Assembly (NCBI GenBank): GCA_965153455.1
Contig: OZ234502.1
Span: 2,583,267-2,647,266 of the forward strand
Reading direction: 5' to 3'
Source: Sphagnum compactum
Taxonomy: Eukaryota; Bryophyta; Sphagnopsida; Sphagnales
Length of the DNA stretch: 64,000 nucleotides
The position numbers were made by a program, and so were the translations under genes. Below the pieces are notes generated by a model. That model did no database searches and was not told the DNA's origin. It saw only the letters and a program-made list of their open reading frames with translations. Below are positions 35,800 to 48,471 of the stretch, in pieces (position 1 is the first letter of the stretch; each line of letters starts with the position of its first letter).

Positions 35800-37200
35800 C
35801 ATCATAGTTAGGTTAAGAAGTTTGTGGGATTACAAAGTTCAGGTGATAAGTCGTGTACATGGGATTGGATGGTTATCATGAGTTCAAGTGGAGAATCAAG
35901 GGGATGGCAACCTCTTGAAAAAGTCAAAAGATGGCAACGGGAGTGGTTTGATGAACCTGATCCGTGGGAGGAGAGACTGAGAATTGGTTGTCATCCTACA
36001 AATTGTGGGTTTTGCCATGCTCGCCACTGTTGGGCCACATCCAAATGAAGTCAATATTGGAGATTTGGCTATCAAAATAGTGCACACAACTTTCGCACTC
36101 ATGTACAAGTTTGGATTTCACTTTGAAAGGACATCTATGGGTGGGCAACATCGCACAATACCAGGCAAGATTCTATTTCAAATCAATCTTACTCATTGAC
36201 CCAGATGATTCTAGAAATGTATAAACATCAATATCTTGCTCCACACTTACGTGACATTTGCATTCTTGTAGCTCCAATTTTAGAAGAATACTTTGTTAGA
36301 TATTGATGATTTGTTTTCAAAGGAAGATAGACTAGTTAGGGTTCAACATACAGAGTTTGTATCCAATTTGTTGAGTTGGAAGTAGGAAATCAACATGAAA
36401 CTAGATGGATCTATGATAAGGCAAATATGAGGTGAATTTTGGTCTACTATTCCAATCTCCTAGGTTCAAACTAAAATTCATGAGGTGAATTCTTGGGGGA
36501 CCAGATCAAATGAGGACCTTCATCCACAACAGATGGGATGTAACTTCCCGATGCGGTTGTCATTTTGCTTTGCCCCAGCTGATGATCACCTCGTCTCACC
36601 TGGGTAAACCCCTCAAGGTACGTGAAAAAGACACCAAAACTCGTTGCCATTAGGGTTTAAGGATTTTCTGGGTTTGCTTCAGTCTCTCTCTCCCCTTTTG
36701 ATGTACACTAGCAATGTAGTTCAGTGTAGGGTAGCGGCCAAGGAGCAGGGCAGTCTTGAAATAAGGATCTGCCCAAGGCAAAGACATGGGACACTCATTT
36801 TGGCAACACCTCACTCCAATTCCATTACCCAACATAAGGCACTGGCTGGCAGGGTTATTCTAATTTTTTTCCAGGTGATCATGAGAAACTTCAAGTGAAG
36901 CATTTGTTCCATGTGTAAAGCCTTTTTTGCCCCCATCAAAAAGTACATTCCCTTTGGGTTCCACCCCACCACAACGTTGTCATCTTGTTTAACCTTAGGA
37001 CATGTCAAAGAGTATGTTTGAGTTGTTAGGACCTTTAAATCCCTTGCCTCAACCCATGCTTCAACTGAGACTGTTCAATAGTTGCAAGCCCTCCACCCAT
37101 TAGATTTGTCATTAACAAGCTCAAATTTTTTGATGAAGTTTCCACCAAACATAAACTTGAACCTCTTCCTTGATTTTTTCAAGTCTACATTCATTCATAT
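35800..37200. other. DNA between repeat R1 and reverse transcriptase copy 2
   Basis: No gene recognised. The stretch at 35860-36200 is open for short distances in several frames, and 36520-36860 is GC-richer. Either could be the N-terminal part of a decayed element, but no motif supports this. Confidence 0.35.
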
Positions 37201-37204
37201 TCCT

Positions 37205-39150
37205 ATCTTTTAGCAAGTGGACCACTAGCATGGTATTTGAACACCTTTTCGAGATTCATTTGACCTTAAAGATTTGACCAACAATTTCTTTGAGTTATTA
37301 TTGGTGTGCTCCTATGTAATAGCATGGTATATCCTAGGGAGCATAGTTCACATTTTGGGAGTTGTTTATTTCTTACCCTTGGCCAAGCCTTCCAAAACCA
37401 TTTGGCCCATCATAGTGGGTCAAGTCTTATATCGGTTGGTGAGTAAAACTCATTTATTCTCTCATTAGTTTGACATTATGGTTAGGGGGGGCTGTGATGT
37501 CATGGTGCATGGTATTTGAACAGTCCCAGATGTCCATTTCAAATGAGTGGTGTCGCAAGTAAATGTTGTAAATGTTTTGAACACAATCTCCCATAGGGTC
37601 ATCTTTTAGGAGCTCTTAGCTATGAAGTGGCCAATTGGCCCAACTCTTCCCTTTATTCAAACCTTTTATGTTGCATAACTCTTCTTATTTTTCAATCATC
37701 ATTCTCCACTGGGAGATTTCACAATTATTCATTCTTCCATGGGCACATGATAGGAGGATTGATTAGGAAGGCCTATTTTTTCCCTAGTCAATTTCTGAAC
37801 ATGGTATAACTCAATAGGCATTTTCCCCTCATGTTTTATTCCCTTTAAGATCTTCACATTATTGGTCATGCTTCAATGGTTCCTTGTGTTTTTGAACATT
37901 TTGCATCCTAATTGGGCTTGGTGGGGTTGATTGTCCAACCCCACAAATGTGTAATTTGGTTCCTTTTTAGCCTACCTTTTGATTTTTTCCCCTTTGGCAA
38001 TATTTGGCACACTTGAAGGTGGTATAGGGTTTTAAAAGTTCCTTTTGATTCGTTTGCCTTTACCTCTTCTTTCTCAATGATGTTTTAGATGGAAATGTGT
38101 GGCATGTAAAAACGCTCCCAAGGTTAAGGGACATCTAGGTGGCCTTTGAGATCTTTAATTTTGTAATGTTTTGTCCAAAGGCCTTCATATATGTTGTAAA
38201 CTTCCCCCCCTTTCCACGCTTCCATCACCAACTTTTTATTTTTGATATGACTATAATCTAAATATTTGGGAAGTTTTTAGGTCCAAGTTTGTTGGAGTGT
38301 TTTGAAAGGCCCTTGGTTTGTTAGTAAATTTCATTCCCCATTTCTAAAGGGAAGTGTAAGGTTCATTTCAACTAAAGCCATTACCCCAATGCTCTATTTG
38401 GGGAGTTGAGCTTTGATGGCCTTAATCATTGCCTTTTAATTCTTGCAAGAGTGTCAACCATTTTTATTTTAGAAGTTATAGCAACATGTTGTTTTGGGTT
38501 ACTTCCATTCCAAGCACACTTGAAGATGGCATGAAACCTTCTTCCCCTCATAGTTCAAGCAGACATCCCTCTTTTGAGTAGTTTTTGAATAAAACACATA
38601 TTAAAGATATTACATAAGCATATTTTTTCTAGCATCATCTTAGACATGATTTCTTATTTTCATCATGTTCACTTGAAATCATGCATAGGCTCAGGTTCAA
38701 AGGCATAGCTCTCTACACATCCAATTATCCCATCCTTTCATATGGCCTCTAAACATCTTTTCCATCAACACATTGACATTGTGTTATCCACAAATGGGGT
38801 CAGCATTCTAGCTAATGTTGTCATTACCAATCCCATTTGAATAATTAATAATTTTGAAAGCTACCATTTCTAAAGGGGTTGTTGCAATGATAATGTAAAG
38901 AATGAATTTTACCATGATCAATACCTAGGGGATACCTTTTGTTATGGAAGTATATGGCTACTTGTACTAGTAAACTATTTTTTTTAACACTAATGTGATA
39001 ATATGACATGGTCAACTAGGGGCACTAAAGGCCCTCCTTTGTTAGTGTTACAAGCATTTTATAAGCAAAAGGTGGTGGTTACCTTGTAGAAAAATCAAAC
39101 TTCATCCATCTTAAGGTGGGCTATCATCACCAAGGCTTCTTTTATGCTTA
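37205..39150 (+). pseudogene. Decayed non-LTR-type reverse transcriptase, copy 2
   Basis: Plus-strand fragments of the same family appear in order: MVFEHLFEIHLTLKDL, LAKPSKTIWPIIVGQVLYRL (about 37380-37440), QVNVVNVLNTISHRVIF (motif A; the expected Asp is Asn), FTIIHSSMGT, GHASMVPCVFEHFAS, GLVGLIVQPHKCVIW, CFVQRPSYML, and C-terminal ANVVITNPI and MTWSTRGTKGPP (about 39005-39040). Stops and frameshifts are frequent, and the motif-C Asp-Asp region is scrambled near 37850. The C-terminal blocks resemble the part that follows the polymerase in LINEs with a restriction-like endonuclease; this subtype is an inference. Overall it is longer than copy 1 but more damaged. Confidence 0.75.
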
Positions 39151-40696
39151 ATGTTCTTTTACAATTCCTTTGTCTCTCTTTGTTTGATTTGCTTCACAAA
39201 ATTAAGGAAAGGATTGGAACCTAGGCTTAGGTTTCGAATTTGGACAAGTGCCTTTCATCCTTTTTGTTTATAAACATTGTCTCAAATTTGGATGTTGGTG
39301 TTTTTTCTTAATTAAAGTGATAGTTTATTATTAATGTTTTAATTATCAACCACTTAAATTGGCTTTAACAAAAAGTAAATAACAAAATGCAATATCTTCA
39401 TGTTGATAAAAACTCTAATTGTGAATAGCAAAATGTTTAACTTATTATAATACCCTCATGTAATACAAAGGATTTAAGTTGGTAGTGCAACATTTTCATT
39501 ATTAAAACATTTTCTTGAAATTTCTTATTATTTGTATAACTTTTTTTTAAAGGGCTTCATCTTCTTTTTTAAAAATTCAAATTTTTTCTTATTGTTTTTT
39601 CTTTCCATTCTTCTTATTATTCTTCTTCCTTTTTTTTCTTTTTTCCTCCATTCTTTTTCTTTCTTAAGATTATGTCATCAAAATGCAAAAATGAAAATGG
39701 ATGCAAGTATTACATGATTTGCTCAAAAAATTGTGCATATTTGTGTACATGCACGTATTGCAAGTTTAATTGCAATAAACCAACTCATACTTTGTGACAC
39801 ACAAAGAGTAAAAAATGGATGAAAGTCTACAATGCATAGAGTGTGAAAGAACATTCTTTGACATGTATAAAATAACCAAAAACAAAGTTTTAAAAAAAAT
39901 GAAAAAGAGTGAAAAAAAAAACCCAAAAAATTGCAATACTCAATTACCAACATAGCAACACATGAAAGAGAACATGAAATCTAGGGACAAAAACAAAAAA
40001 AACACAAAAACAAATGCAACAAAGACAAATAAATAAATAAATTGCTCGTGGAGCAATAAGAAAACACATGAGGTTGCATTCTTCATTTTCTTTACACCAT
40101 AATTTTTTTATCCTATACACTAAGTTCAATTCATTGGAATAATTTTTGATAATGTTTGATGCACATGGATAGAAAGGTCACTAGATGGACATGTTATAAG
40201 ACTTCAATTTCAAAATCATCTATAGGTTTATCACATGGCAAATATGGATGCATTAGATAGGAATCATGTTTGGGTGACAAAATATGATGATTTGTTTTTG
40301 GAATTTTTTTCAAACATTAAGTGGGTATTGACTAGGGCAAATCAAAAGTGGCTTGGATTCAAGAAAGAAGGGGAAAAAAGGAACGTGGTTCATCTTGGTT
40401 AATATTTTGGAATTAATCATTTTTTGGTTATTAATTTCAATCATTTATTTATGGTTAATTGTGGTATGAAAGAATCCAATGTGTACATTGAGTTTGTGAG
40501 GGATGCCAACATTACATATTGAACATCATGAAAGTCATGTGAAGATTTTCATAGAAGACCATTTTTTTCTCAATGAAAGAGTTGTTGATTGAAAAAGGTG
40601 TTGACTCATCAAAAATAAATTTATCACACCATTCTGATAATAACAACTAAACCTAGTGCTTGAAAAATAAGATCATGGTGACATCAATATGTTATA

Positions 40697-41025
40697 CAAT
40701 GTCATACTTATCATCCAAATCGCTAACTTGTGATAAGTTTATACAAATATCATGAAATGCATAAAAGTTCAAAGTGCAAAGGCTGAGTGTTGGCATTGTT
40801 GTTGCAAGATTTTAGATGTGTCATGTTGTTAGCTTTGAAAGATTCAAGTTATTTGTGTGATTGTTTTGTATTAGATATAGGTTCATTTTCAACTTTCAAA
40901 CCTCCCATTTCGAAAGGTTGCATTCACTTGTTGAGTCTTGAATTGACAAGCATGCGAGAGTTGTTGTATGTGCAAAACTCCACACTTCATGAAATATATT
41001 TTGCAAAGGTATTGGTTTGATCACC
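40697..41025 (+). repeat. Dispersed direct repeat R1, right copy
   Basis: Same orientation as the copy at 35455-35790 with scattered substitutions. The two copies enclose about 5 kb that includes the second reverse transcriptase pseudogene. Confidence 0.6.
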
Positions 41026-41044
41026 ATGCCTTTTAGGTTGGAAA

Positions 41045-41365
41045 AGGACTATAAGAAGGTCATAAACTAGCATAAGTAGGTACAAAATGATCAAAACCAA
41101 CCATTTAAAATTGAACATTAGAAAAACATTTTAATATCACGTAACATACTTGTGTGGTGTAGGATCGCATGTAAATGATATATTTCTAGAAATATAAATT
41201 CATTTCAAGATATTTGAACATATTCAAGGGTTTGATATAACCATTGACCCTTCAATTAACACAACACATGTAGACTAAAAACTAACATAAGTAGGTAATA
41301 AATGATTGAATCGGCCATTGAAGATTGAGCATTAGAAAGGAGCTTCTATCATACATAACATTTAT
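41045..41365 (+). repeat. Dispersed repeat R2, copies 2 and 3 in tandem
   Basis: Copy 2 (41045-41165) has TAAACTAGCATAAGTAGG and ACATACTTGTGTGGTGTA. Copy 3 (41272-41365) has AAAACTAACATAAGTAGG and CGGCCATTGAAGATTGAGCA. Both match the copy at 34605. Confidence 0.55.
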
Positions 41366-43794
41366 CGACCTCATCATAAAAGAACCAATAAATAAATAAA
41401 TAAATATAGTTATAATAAATTATAGTATAATCTTGATGAATAGGTTTATATCCTTGAACATGTTGTTCACATATTCACTTTTCATCCACGAGTGATGAAA
41501 TTTCATCAATCATCGTTTATTTTTATAACAGTTATTTCAAAAAAATTGAAACTTGCTCTAGATGATTATGGAATGTTGTTAGGAAACTCTCACGATCCTA
41601 CTTTCCTTCAACAATCGTAAATTTGAGATGTAAAATAACTAATTACCTTAAAGTTCAATCAACACTAATTTTGGGACATAAACCTTGTGTCTTAGCTTTC
41701 AACACATTTTTCACCCATGGACCACACTTTGCATATTCCATGTTGTTATTCAGTTTTTGAAATTTTTGTGCCTCATTGGGACCAAGGTTTCCTTTGTGCA
41801 AAATTTTCACCATTTGGCACCCAAAAAAATAGGGCTTTCAAAACTTATGTAAAGGATTTTCCAAAAAGAGTGGCCCAAAGTCATCATATTTCGATGAAAA
41901 AAGTTGAATTTGCCCTATTAAGATCATAGGTTCTTCTATATAATGAGGTTTAGGGTTTAAAACAATTCTACTTTCTCTCCAACCTCTAGCCAAATTTGTC
42001 TAAGTATTCTTGTGGATGATCATCAATCTACATACCTCACAAATTTGAAAAACCAAATTACTTTTTTTTCATTATGAAATGAACATTTTTAAAAATTAAA
42101 ATAAAATAATTGAAAAAAACACCCTTGTTGGGATTGTGTTCAAACTTGGACAACATATAATTTGTCATAATTCTCATGCTCCTAATCAATAGTTCTTTTG
42201 CCTTTGAGAACAAAAGCAACCATTTTTCACTCATCTCAATACGGTTATTAAGATGGACCAACTAAATGGCACCAAATGAATATCATGTGAAATTTTAACC
42301 TTTGTGAAAACCTCTTTGGAGCATGGAAAAAGAGGAGGATGAATCAAAAGAGAGATTGTTTACCTTGAAACTTAACACATAAAGATTATTCTAGATATAT
42401 TCAGTTCGAAAGAATATAACCAAATTTCCAAACATTCATATATTTAACCACAATACTCTTCAGTGCAACTTATATGATGTTTTGTACATGATACAAAGTT
42501 TACCAAATTTCAAGGTAACTATGAATACTGAAAGTTTAATAAACAAAAACACACCAAAGATTCTTATGAGTTGATTGTTGAAATGGCAGAGTAAATGACA
42601 TATTCACACAAGATTAGTACATTGCATTTTGCAAGTTGCGCTCTTCATGGAGTTCAATTGGGCATAAGCAAACTGATGCATCATTCCAATAAACTGGAGG
42701 ATGGATTTGGGTGGAAAATCTATTTCCAACATAGCACGAAATGGAGAGATATTTTGAGTGTGGGTTCGCTCTTCCACACTTCAACCGCACTTGGACAGAA
42801 TTGCAAAGCAAGCTGAAATAACTGCAGACAGTGGCTTTGTTTTTGTTGAAAGGTAATATCCTGTCATAACTCCTTCCATTGACAGGACAGAGGAAAACTT
42901 GCAGCAGGAATGAGTCTTCCAACACCTATGGTTGGATAAGGGCAAGTAGGGGGAAGATGGTAAGCTGAGGAACATCAGGAATTGCAAATTTTTAGGATGG
43001 AATCACAAAATGAGCAAGAGAAGAGCTTTTCCAATATTCCGTTTTATTATCTCTCTAAAAACATTTTCAACAAAAGAAAAAATTCAAAGACAAAACTGGT
43101 GATAGGTTTGAGATTGAGGCATACAGGCAGAAATTTAGATAGAGATCGAGCTGCCCCTCTGCCTTCTCAGTCCAATATTTGTCTACAGAGTCCATGCAGA
43201 TGATAAGTAGGGACTAGAAAGTCTGACACAGGACATGGAAAAGGTTAGTAATCTTTTGTAACCATACTCATTTGCTTCTGTTCCAGTGACATTTGCTACC
43301 AAGTGTATTGTCTTTGTTGCCACAAGCCAGACATTAACTCCAACAATGACATTCCTAAAATGTTGCTTGAGGTCACATTCAAATCAATGGGATTACATCA
43401 CCTGAAAACTCCTTCTCAGAACTGAGTAGCCGTTATATCAAATAACATATGGGCAGCTTTACCCACAATTCAACAACTCAACTACGCTTTTTTCTATTTT
43501 GCCATGGCCTGATCAAAAGTCACACCTTCAACTTTGTCCTGCACCTAATGTTTACTTACACAATGAACTACCCAAGTTACAAATTAAGCCTGAGAGTTCA
43601 GCCAGAAGGCAAGATATTGTCCAATACTGTTCCTAACACTCGGAATTGTCAGAAGCCTGATAGTCAAGAAAATCTCAGGGGGTCGGTTAGTGTGGAGAGG
43701 ATATTATGGGCAGTGAACAAAGTAAACAAAATGCACAAAAGCCCAGTGAGACACCTGCATCAGGCAGCAGAGTCACCAAGCTGGTCATGAAGTC

Positions 43795-46700
43795 TCATGT
43801 GTCATAGTCTGAATTGATTCCAAAGATGCGAACCTTGTGCATGTTTGGGAACTTGGCAATGACCAACCAAAACACTGCAATTGTATTCAGTATCAGAACT
43901 GGATTCCTGTAGTCTGTGGTATGTGATGCTATCAGATACCTGTCATGCCACACCATGAACAGTCAAGCGCTAAGTACATCCACTATGGAGATTCACCAAT
44001 TTCAGCCATACAAGCACCCAGCTAGTTTAAGCTTACCTTCTGTTACATGACCACCAGCAACACCAGAAAGAGACAAAGATAGGAGCAGGCTTCAATGATC
44101 CACAGAAAAACCAAAAATAATAACATTAAATTTTATAGGTATTTAGATTTTCTCCATACTCACAATTTACCCGAACTTGAATAGGAGTAGACACCAGATA
44201 ACAAGGTTATAGACATTTCAGATCCAACAAAATATCAGCAAACGGGAAACAGATGAGAAGCACCACTTAGAAAATACAGAAAAAACTGTGAGATGGTTCA
44301 AAACATAGCAAAAGTCAAACACATGTTCTGTGAACTTCAACAGCAATATTTGTGATAGAGACCAGCTACCATAACATCCACAATCAACTCATCAGGAGTG
44401 AGTGGAAGTCCACTATCATGCATTATCCAACATACTGAGATTCTGTCACAAGACCGGTGAGTAACAGCAAGACTCATTAATGAAATCTTTCATTCTTAAG
44501 CAAACCCTTGTTTGTTCTGATAAATCTGTGAAGAGTAACCCTTCTCATCAGAACACAAAATAAGCATGCCATTTGAGCTTCCAAGCGCTCTTTTGAGCAA
44601 CAAAGCATAAGAATCTACAAAACTGACTATTGACTACTGCAAATTTGGCAGAATCAGAAATTAAAATACACACAAGCCACCTGAACCATGTTCATCGTTC
44701 ATACCTGCATATTCTGACTGAGGATGCTTGTAAAAAATGAGAGTGTTTTAAGCCCTCTGACTGTTAGGTTATTACCAGACCCAAAATATTCGAATGTGGA
44801 GCATGAGAACTACAAGCTTACAAAATGAAGGATTTAGGGTACATGCCACTGTCAATAGAGTCCTTGTCTAGATACATGAAGTCAGAGAAATCAGGGTCAT
44901 CAGGAACAAGGATTGTCTACAAATTGGACGAGACTTCCGCTTGAAACTCAAACAAAGAGGTGGAAATTAATTAAAAGACTGCACAATAAGTACCCATTGG
45001 ACTACAAATGGACTGCTAGCCTAAAGACTGAGGAAAACATGAGGAAGTAACCTCTATGAGGAAACCTAACCAAGAAGGTAAATCTGTAGCTTCTGCTACC
45101 TTGCACTGTTGAGAGAGTCAATAGACCTTAATGTCATCTTACTCTTGAACCAAACACATTTGAAAATAAGGGCTATTCCCTGAACCAAAAAAAAGTCAAA
45201 TCACAGAAGAAATGAAAGTTCTGTAAAACATATCTCATCTATAAAGACCTACAGGGCCACAATGGAGAGTTTTTGCCTGCTTTGAGAACAGAAAGTTGTA
45301 TCATACAGGTACTGAGACAAACAAAAATCAGGGTTTGGCTGAAGCATTTAAGATCTCTAAGATGTATCGATAAGCTACAGTTGACAGAGCAGAGTTCTGT
45401 GGCCACAACCTATCATCCATCTGGACAAAAAATTCTTGTTTTAACACCAGGACTACAACGCACAAAACTTGCTCAAAAATTTATATTTGCAAGAATAGGA
45501 CTATGATGTATAAGTCCCTTGTTCAGGGTTCCTGAGATGCACAATAGTTCTTTACAGTACACTTAAGCTTCAGTCTAGACTCTGTTATTCCAGTAACCAC
45601 AGAAGACAACAAAGAAATAGGAAGCCTCTGATTATTTTGCAGCAAATAGCTCTTTCTTGATAGGGTATTACTAACTTTGAAAAGTGTTAATTTAGCTAGT
45701 GGGAAGGTTTAATCATGCACATGACTGAAACATATGTCCGAAAGCAACTAGAAAAGAAGCAAATACTAAAAAATGTGAGGATCTTCATGCACACAAATCA
45801 GGGAGGAGGAAGAGGAGAGAACACATACAGGACAACAGGAACAACAATCAGAAACTTGCGGTTGCGAGTATGCTGCCGGCCATTGTCTACTTGCTCCCAC
45901 CAAGTCAGTTTGGCATAATCCCCTTGATCCTCAGCAAATGGAGTGCCCTTTTTCCAGTGGAAGAAACGGTAGGTCACCTGCACCATCCCATGTTTGGCTC
46001 ACATACATCACCCTACACATACATAACAAGAAATTGCAATCTTCCAATACTGCAAATACTTCCATTTGGAAGCTCATTAACACCATGAGGATTGATCCAA
46101 TGAAGACTTGACAATAAGTACATCAGTTCTACATTGTGAGCTACCTTTTTGTCTGAGCAACCACTTCTGGATACTAACAATTGGATGATGAAACAGCTGA
46201 TGCCTAGACAACATGTTGGCAGATGTGATCTTATGATGACCTAACCACATGAGGAGAATCCCTTGGAGAAAGGATATAAAAGAATGGCAAAGTGTCATCA
46301 ATGATCCTAAAGATCTAGATACCAACAATCACTATGGGAGAAGCATAATGGATGCTAAAATCTTCTCCACAATACTCAAAGTCCCCTATGTTTGAACTGC
46401 TAATTGAGCCAGTGTCTTTGATAATAGCTGGTTTGGAAATTGTGGATGCACAACTTGCAAGGTGAGCAGGGATCCTCATAACTAGTATTGGCTACATTAC
46501 TTGAAAATGCATATAGTACCGTCGAGCATACACCTTGCTGGATACGAAAACGATACTCGCAAGGTCGCCAAACTTCTAGGTTACCTTGGAAAGCAAAAGA
46601 AAACAGAGTGAAGAAGAAGAAGAAGAAAAAGAAGGCACGTCCTTCTTCGAGATCAGCCGGGGGAGGGGTGGAGGGGGCAGTTGGACTTACAGCGAAGTGG

Positions 46701-46894
46701 CCGAGGTTCACAACAGTCCAGGCAGTTCCAGCGTCGCATCCAAAAACGGAGAGTATTAGAAGCCAGGAGATGAAGATGATGAGGATGTAGGTAGTCCACA
46801 CTCCGGGATACTGAAACCACGACGTGTTCTTGTTCACATCCGGCGGCGGCAATACCTTGACATACATTCCTCCAACACCTCTGCTCGCATCCAT
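43795..46894 (-). CDS. ORMDL: ORM1-like/ORMDL protein, ER regulator of sphingolipid synthesis (3 exons, complete)
   Basis: Exons, in transcription order: 46894-46691, 45977-45829, 43939-43795 (TGA). Borders are GCT|GTAAGT, CAG|GTGACC, CCT|GTATGT and CAG|GTATCT. The product is 165 aa. A second in-frame ATG at 46867 would give 156 aa starting MYVKVLPPPD, closer to the family start; the first ATG has the better context (A at -3, G at +4). Hallmarks are NTSWFQYPGVWTTYI, four hydrophobic stretches (about residues 31-52, 57-72, 108-123, 129-146), FFHWKKGTPFAEDQG, the WWEQVDNG block and the C-terminal KFPNMHKVRIFGIN. ORMDL proteins are ER membrane proteins that restrain serine palmitoyltransferase when ceramide is plentiful. 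Intron 1 is 713 bp and intron 2 is 1,889 bp, long compared with VPS39. Confidence 0.96.
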
Positions 46895-47330
46895 CGTGTT
46901 CCCAACCTCCCCTCCCCCCTCTCCCCCCGACCTCCTCTCCCTTGTTTTTGTGCGCCCACTTCCTCTCTGCCAATCCCCGTTTTTTCTCTTCTCCTTTTTC
47001 CTTCGCCACTTCGCTTCTTGTTCTTGTTCTTCGTCTTCTTCTTCCCCAAATTCTCTTTACTTTTTCCACTCTTCTTCTTCCTCCTCCTCTTCGTCTTCGT
47101 CTTCCCCGCAACAACGGCACAGCCAACCCGAGCAAGAGAACAGATCTATTGCCCAACTTTGCGCCGCTTGCGTCCTACACCACCTACTGCCGCAGCGTTA
47201 GAGAGGTATGCCGCCTTGCAGCATGCCTTGACATCTCGACATGTTGCTATCTTGGGACCTCGCCTCGTGACAAAAGCATAAGGTCTATGGTGGCAGATAA
47301 TGTCATTTATTTCATTACTAGAACCCCATG
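46895..47330 (-). promoter_or_regulatory. ORMDL 5' UTR and promoter region
   Basis: The region just upstream of the ORMDL start is markedly purine-rich on the minus strand, with GAA/GAG repeats at about 46915-47105, and is GC-richer than the flanks. The high-scoring open frames on both strands here come from that low-complexity composition and do not look like genes. Beyond about 47335 the DNA becomes very AT-rich, which probably marks the edge of the promoter. Confidence 0.5.
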
Positions 47331-47807
47331 ACCAGGAAAAAAAGCTCTGGATTAAACCAAGGTTATTTTTTATTTTTTAAATAAATAAAATTTCAAAAGA
47401 TAGATAATACAATATATTTTAAAACATTTTTGTATATGGTGTATTGCATGATGCAAACATGTGTATTAAACTTTTTTTAAATTCAAAATTTTAAATAGTT
47501 ACAAATTTCAACTAATACAATGATGACGAATAAATTCATATTCATATAATATTAATAAATCTCAATCCAATCAAGCAAATAAAAAATCCCAACAAAAAAA
47601 AGGAAATAAATTCCAACAATGTCCTCAAGTTGTGTAAAGAACATGCCTATTCATTTCAACAATGTCCTCCAACACAATTATAATAGCATTCAACAATGTG
47701 GAAGTTAACAATCAATAGTATTTTTCCCATATATATATTTATTGAAAATTTTATTATTATTATTATTATAAGAAAGCAAGGCGTTCGAATTATATACTTA
47801 AGTTTAC

Positions 47808-48471
47808 TTACTTCAAAATACACCACGTTGTGGGACCTCTTCTTTTTGCATGTTTGCTTCTCGCATCAACAGTTTTACACCAAGCAATTATAATGAGATG
47901 ATTCATATTTTTGTTAATAAAAGTCTTATAATATTTAATATTATTTATAATAGCTCCTAAATCCTCAAATTGAACTTTTGATCCATCCATGTTCTCTCCA
48001 TTCTCATTCACTATTTCTATTCTATTATAGTTATCAACTTTTTTCTTTTTTAAAGATGGATCACTCTCATTCTTTTCATCATCAAATGAAGGCCTTAATA
48101 ATTTCTTTGAGAACATAAGACCACTATCTAACTCTTGATTGATAGTCCATATAGATTCTTCTCCCACAAAAATTTAGATGATATTTGGTTTAGTAATTCA
48201 TAATAATCATCTAAATAAAAACTCTCTTGCAAAGTGATTGAATGTTTTGTTTTGCTTTGCTCTCATCATTACTAAATTTTCTTAAATACCCTTTTCTCCT
48301 AAGTTTACATAATTTGCATATTCCAACAAAAGTTACAAAAAGTTCTTTCTTTGATTCCTTATTTGCTAATGTGGAGTGAAACCTTGTTTTGATGAATTCA
48401 TAATTTTCAATATTCAAAAAGTGAAGTTCATTATTTTTTAAATTTTCATGTTGTTCTTCTACCATTGCCAT
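47808..48471 (-). CDS. Uncharacterised ORF pair, possibly one small gene or TE remnant
   Basis: Two open frames follow each other on the minus strand. The first, 48471-48211, starts with a true ATG (MAMVEEQHENLKNN) and has a CKLCKLRRKGYLRKF stretch. The second, 48167-47808, lacks its own ATG start and is rich in charged residues (DDEKNESDPSLKKKK), ending TVDARSKHAKRRGPTTWCIL. Both look more protein-like than the random frames around them. A small intron between them, or a lost reading frame, could join them into about 200 residues. I recognise no family. The codons are very AT-rich, unlike the four housekeeping genes. Confidence 0.3.

Larger units (their letters stand above)
39151..43794. other. 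AT-rich intergenic DNA; right end is probably ORMDL 3' UTR
   Basis: Between the listed repeats there are poly-T and poly-A rich stretches (39540-39660, 39880-40010). From about 42.5 kb composition becomes mixed, which fits the 3' UTR and downstream region of the minus-strand ORMDL gene. No other gene was found. Confidence 0.4.

Noticed and set aside
46942-47331. Overlapping open frames of 60-170 residues on both strands upstream of ORMDL
   Set aside because: They come from GAA/CTT-rich 5' UTR sequence (runs of Ser, Phe, Lys and Glu), overlap one another on both strands and match no family.
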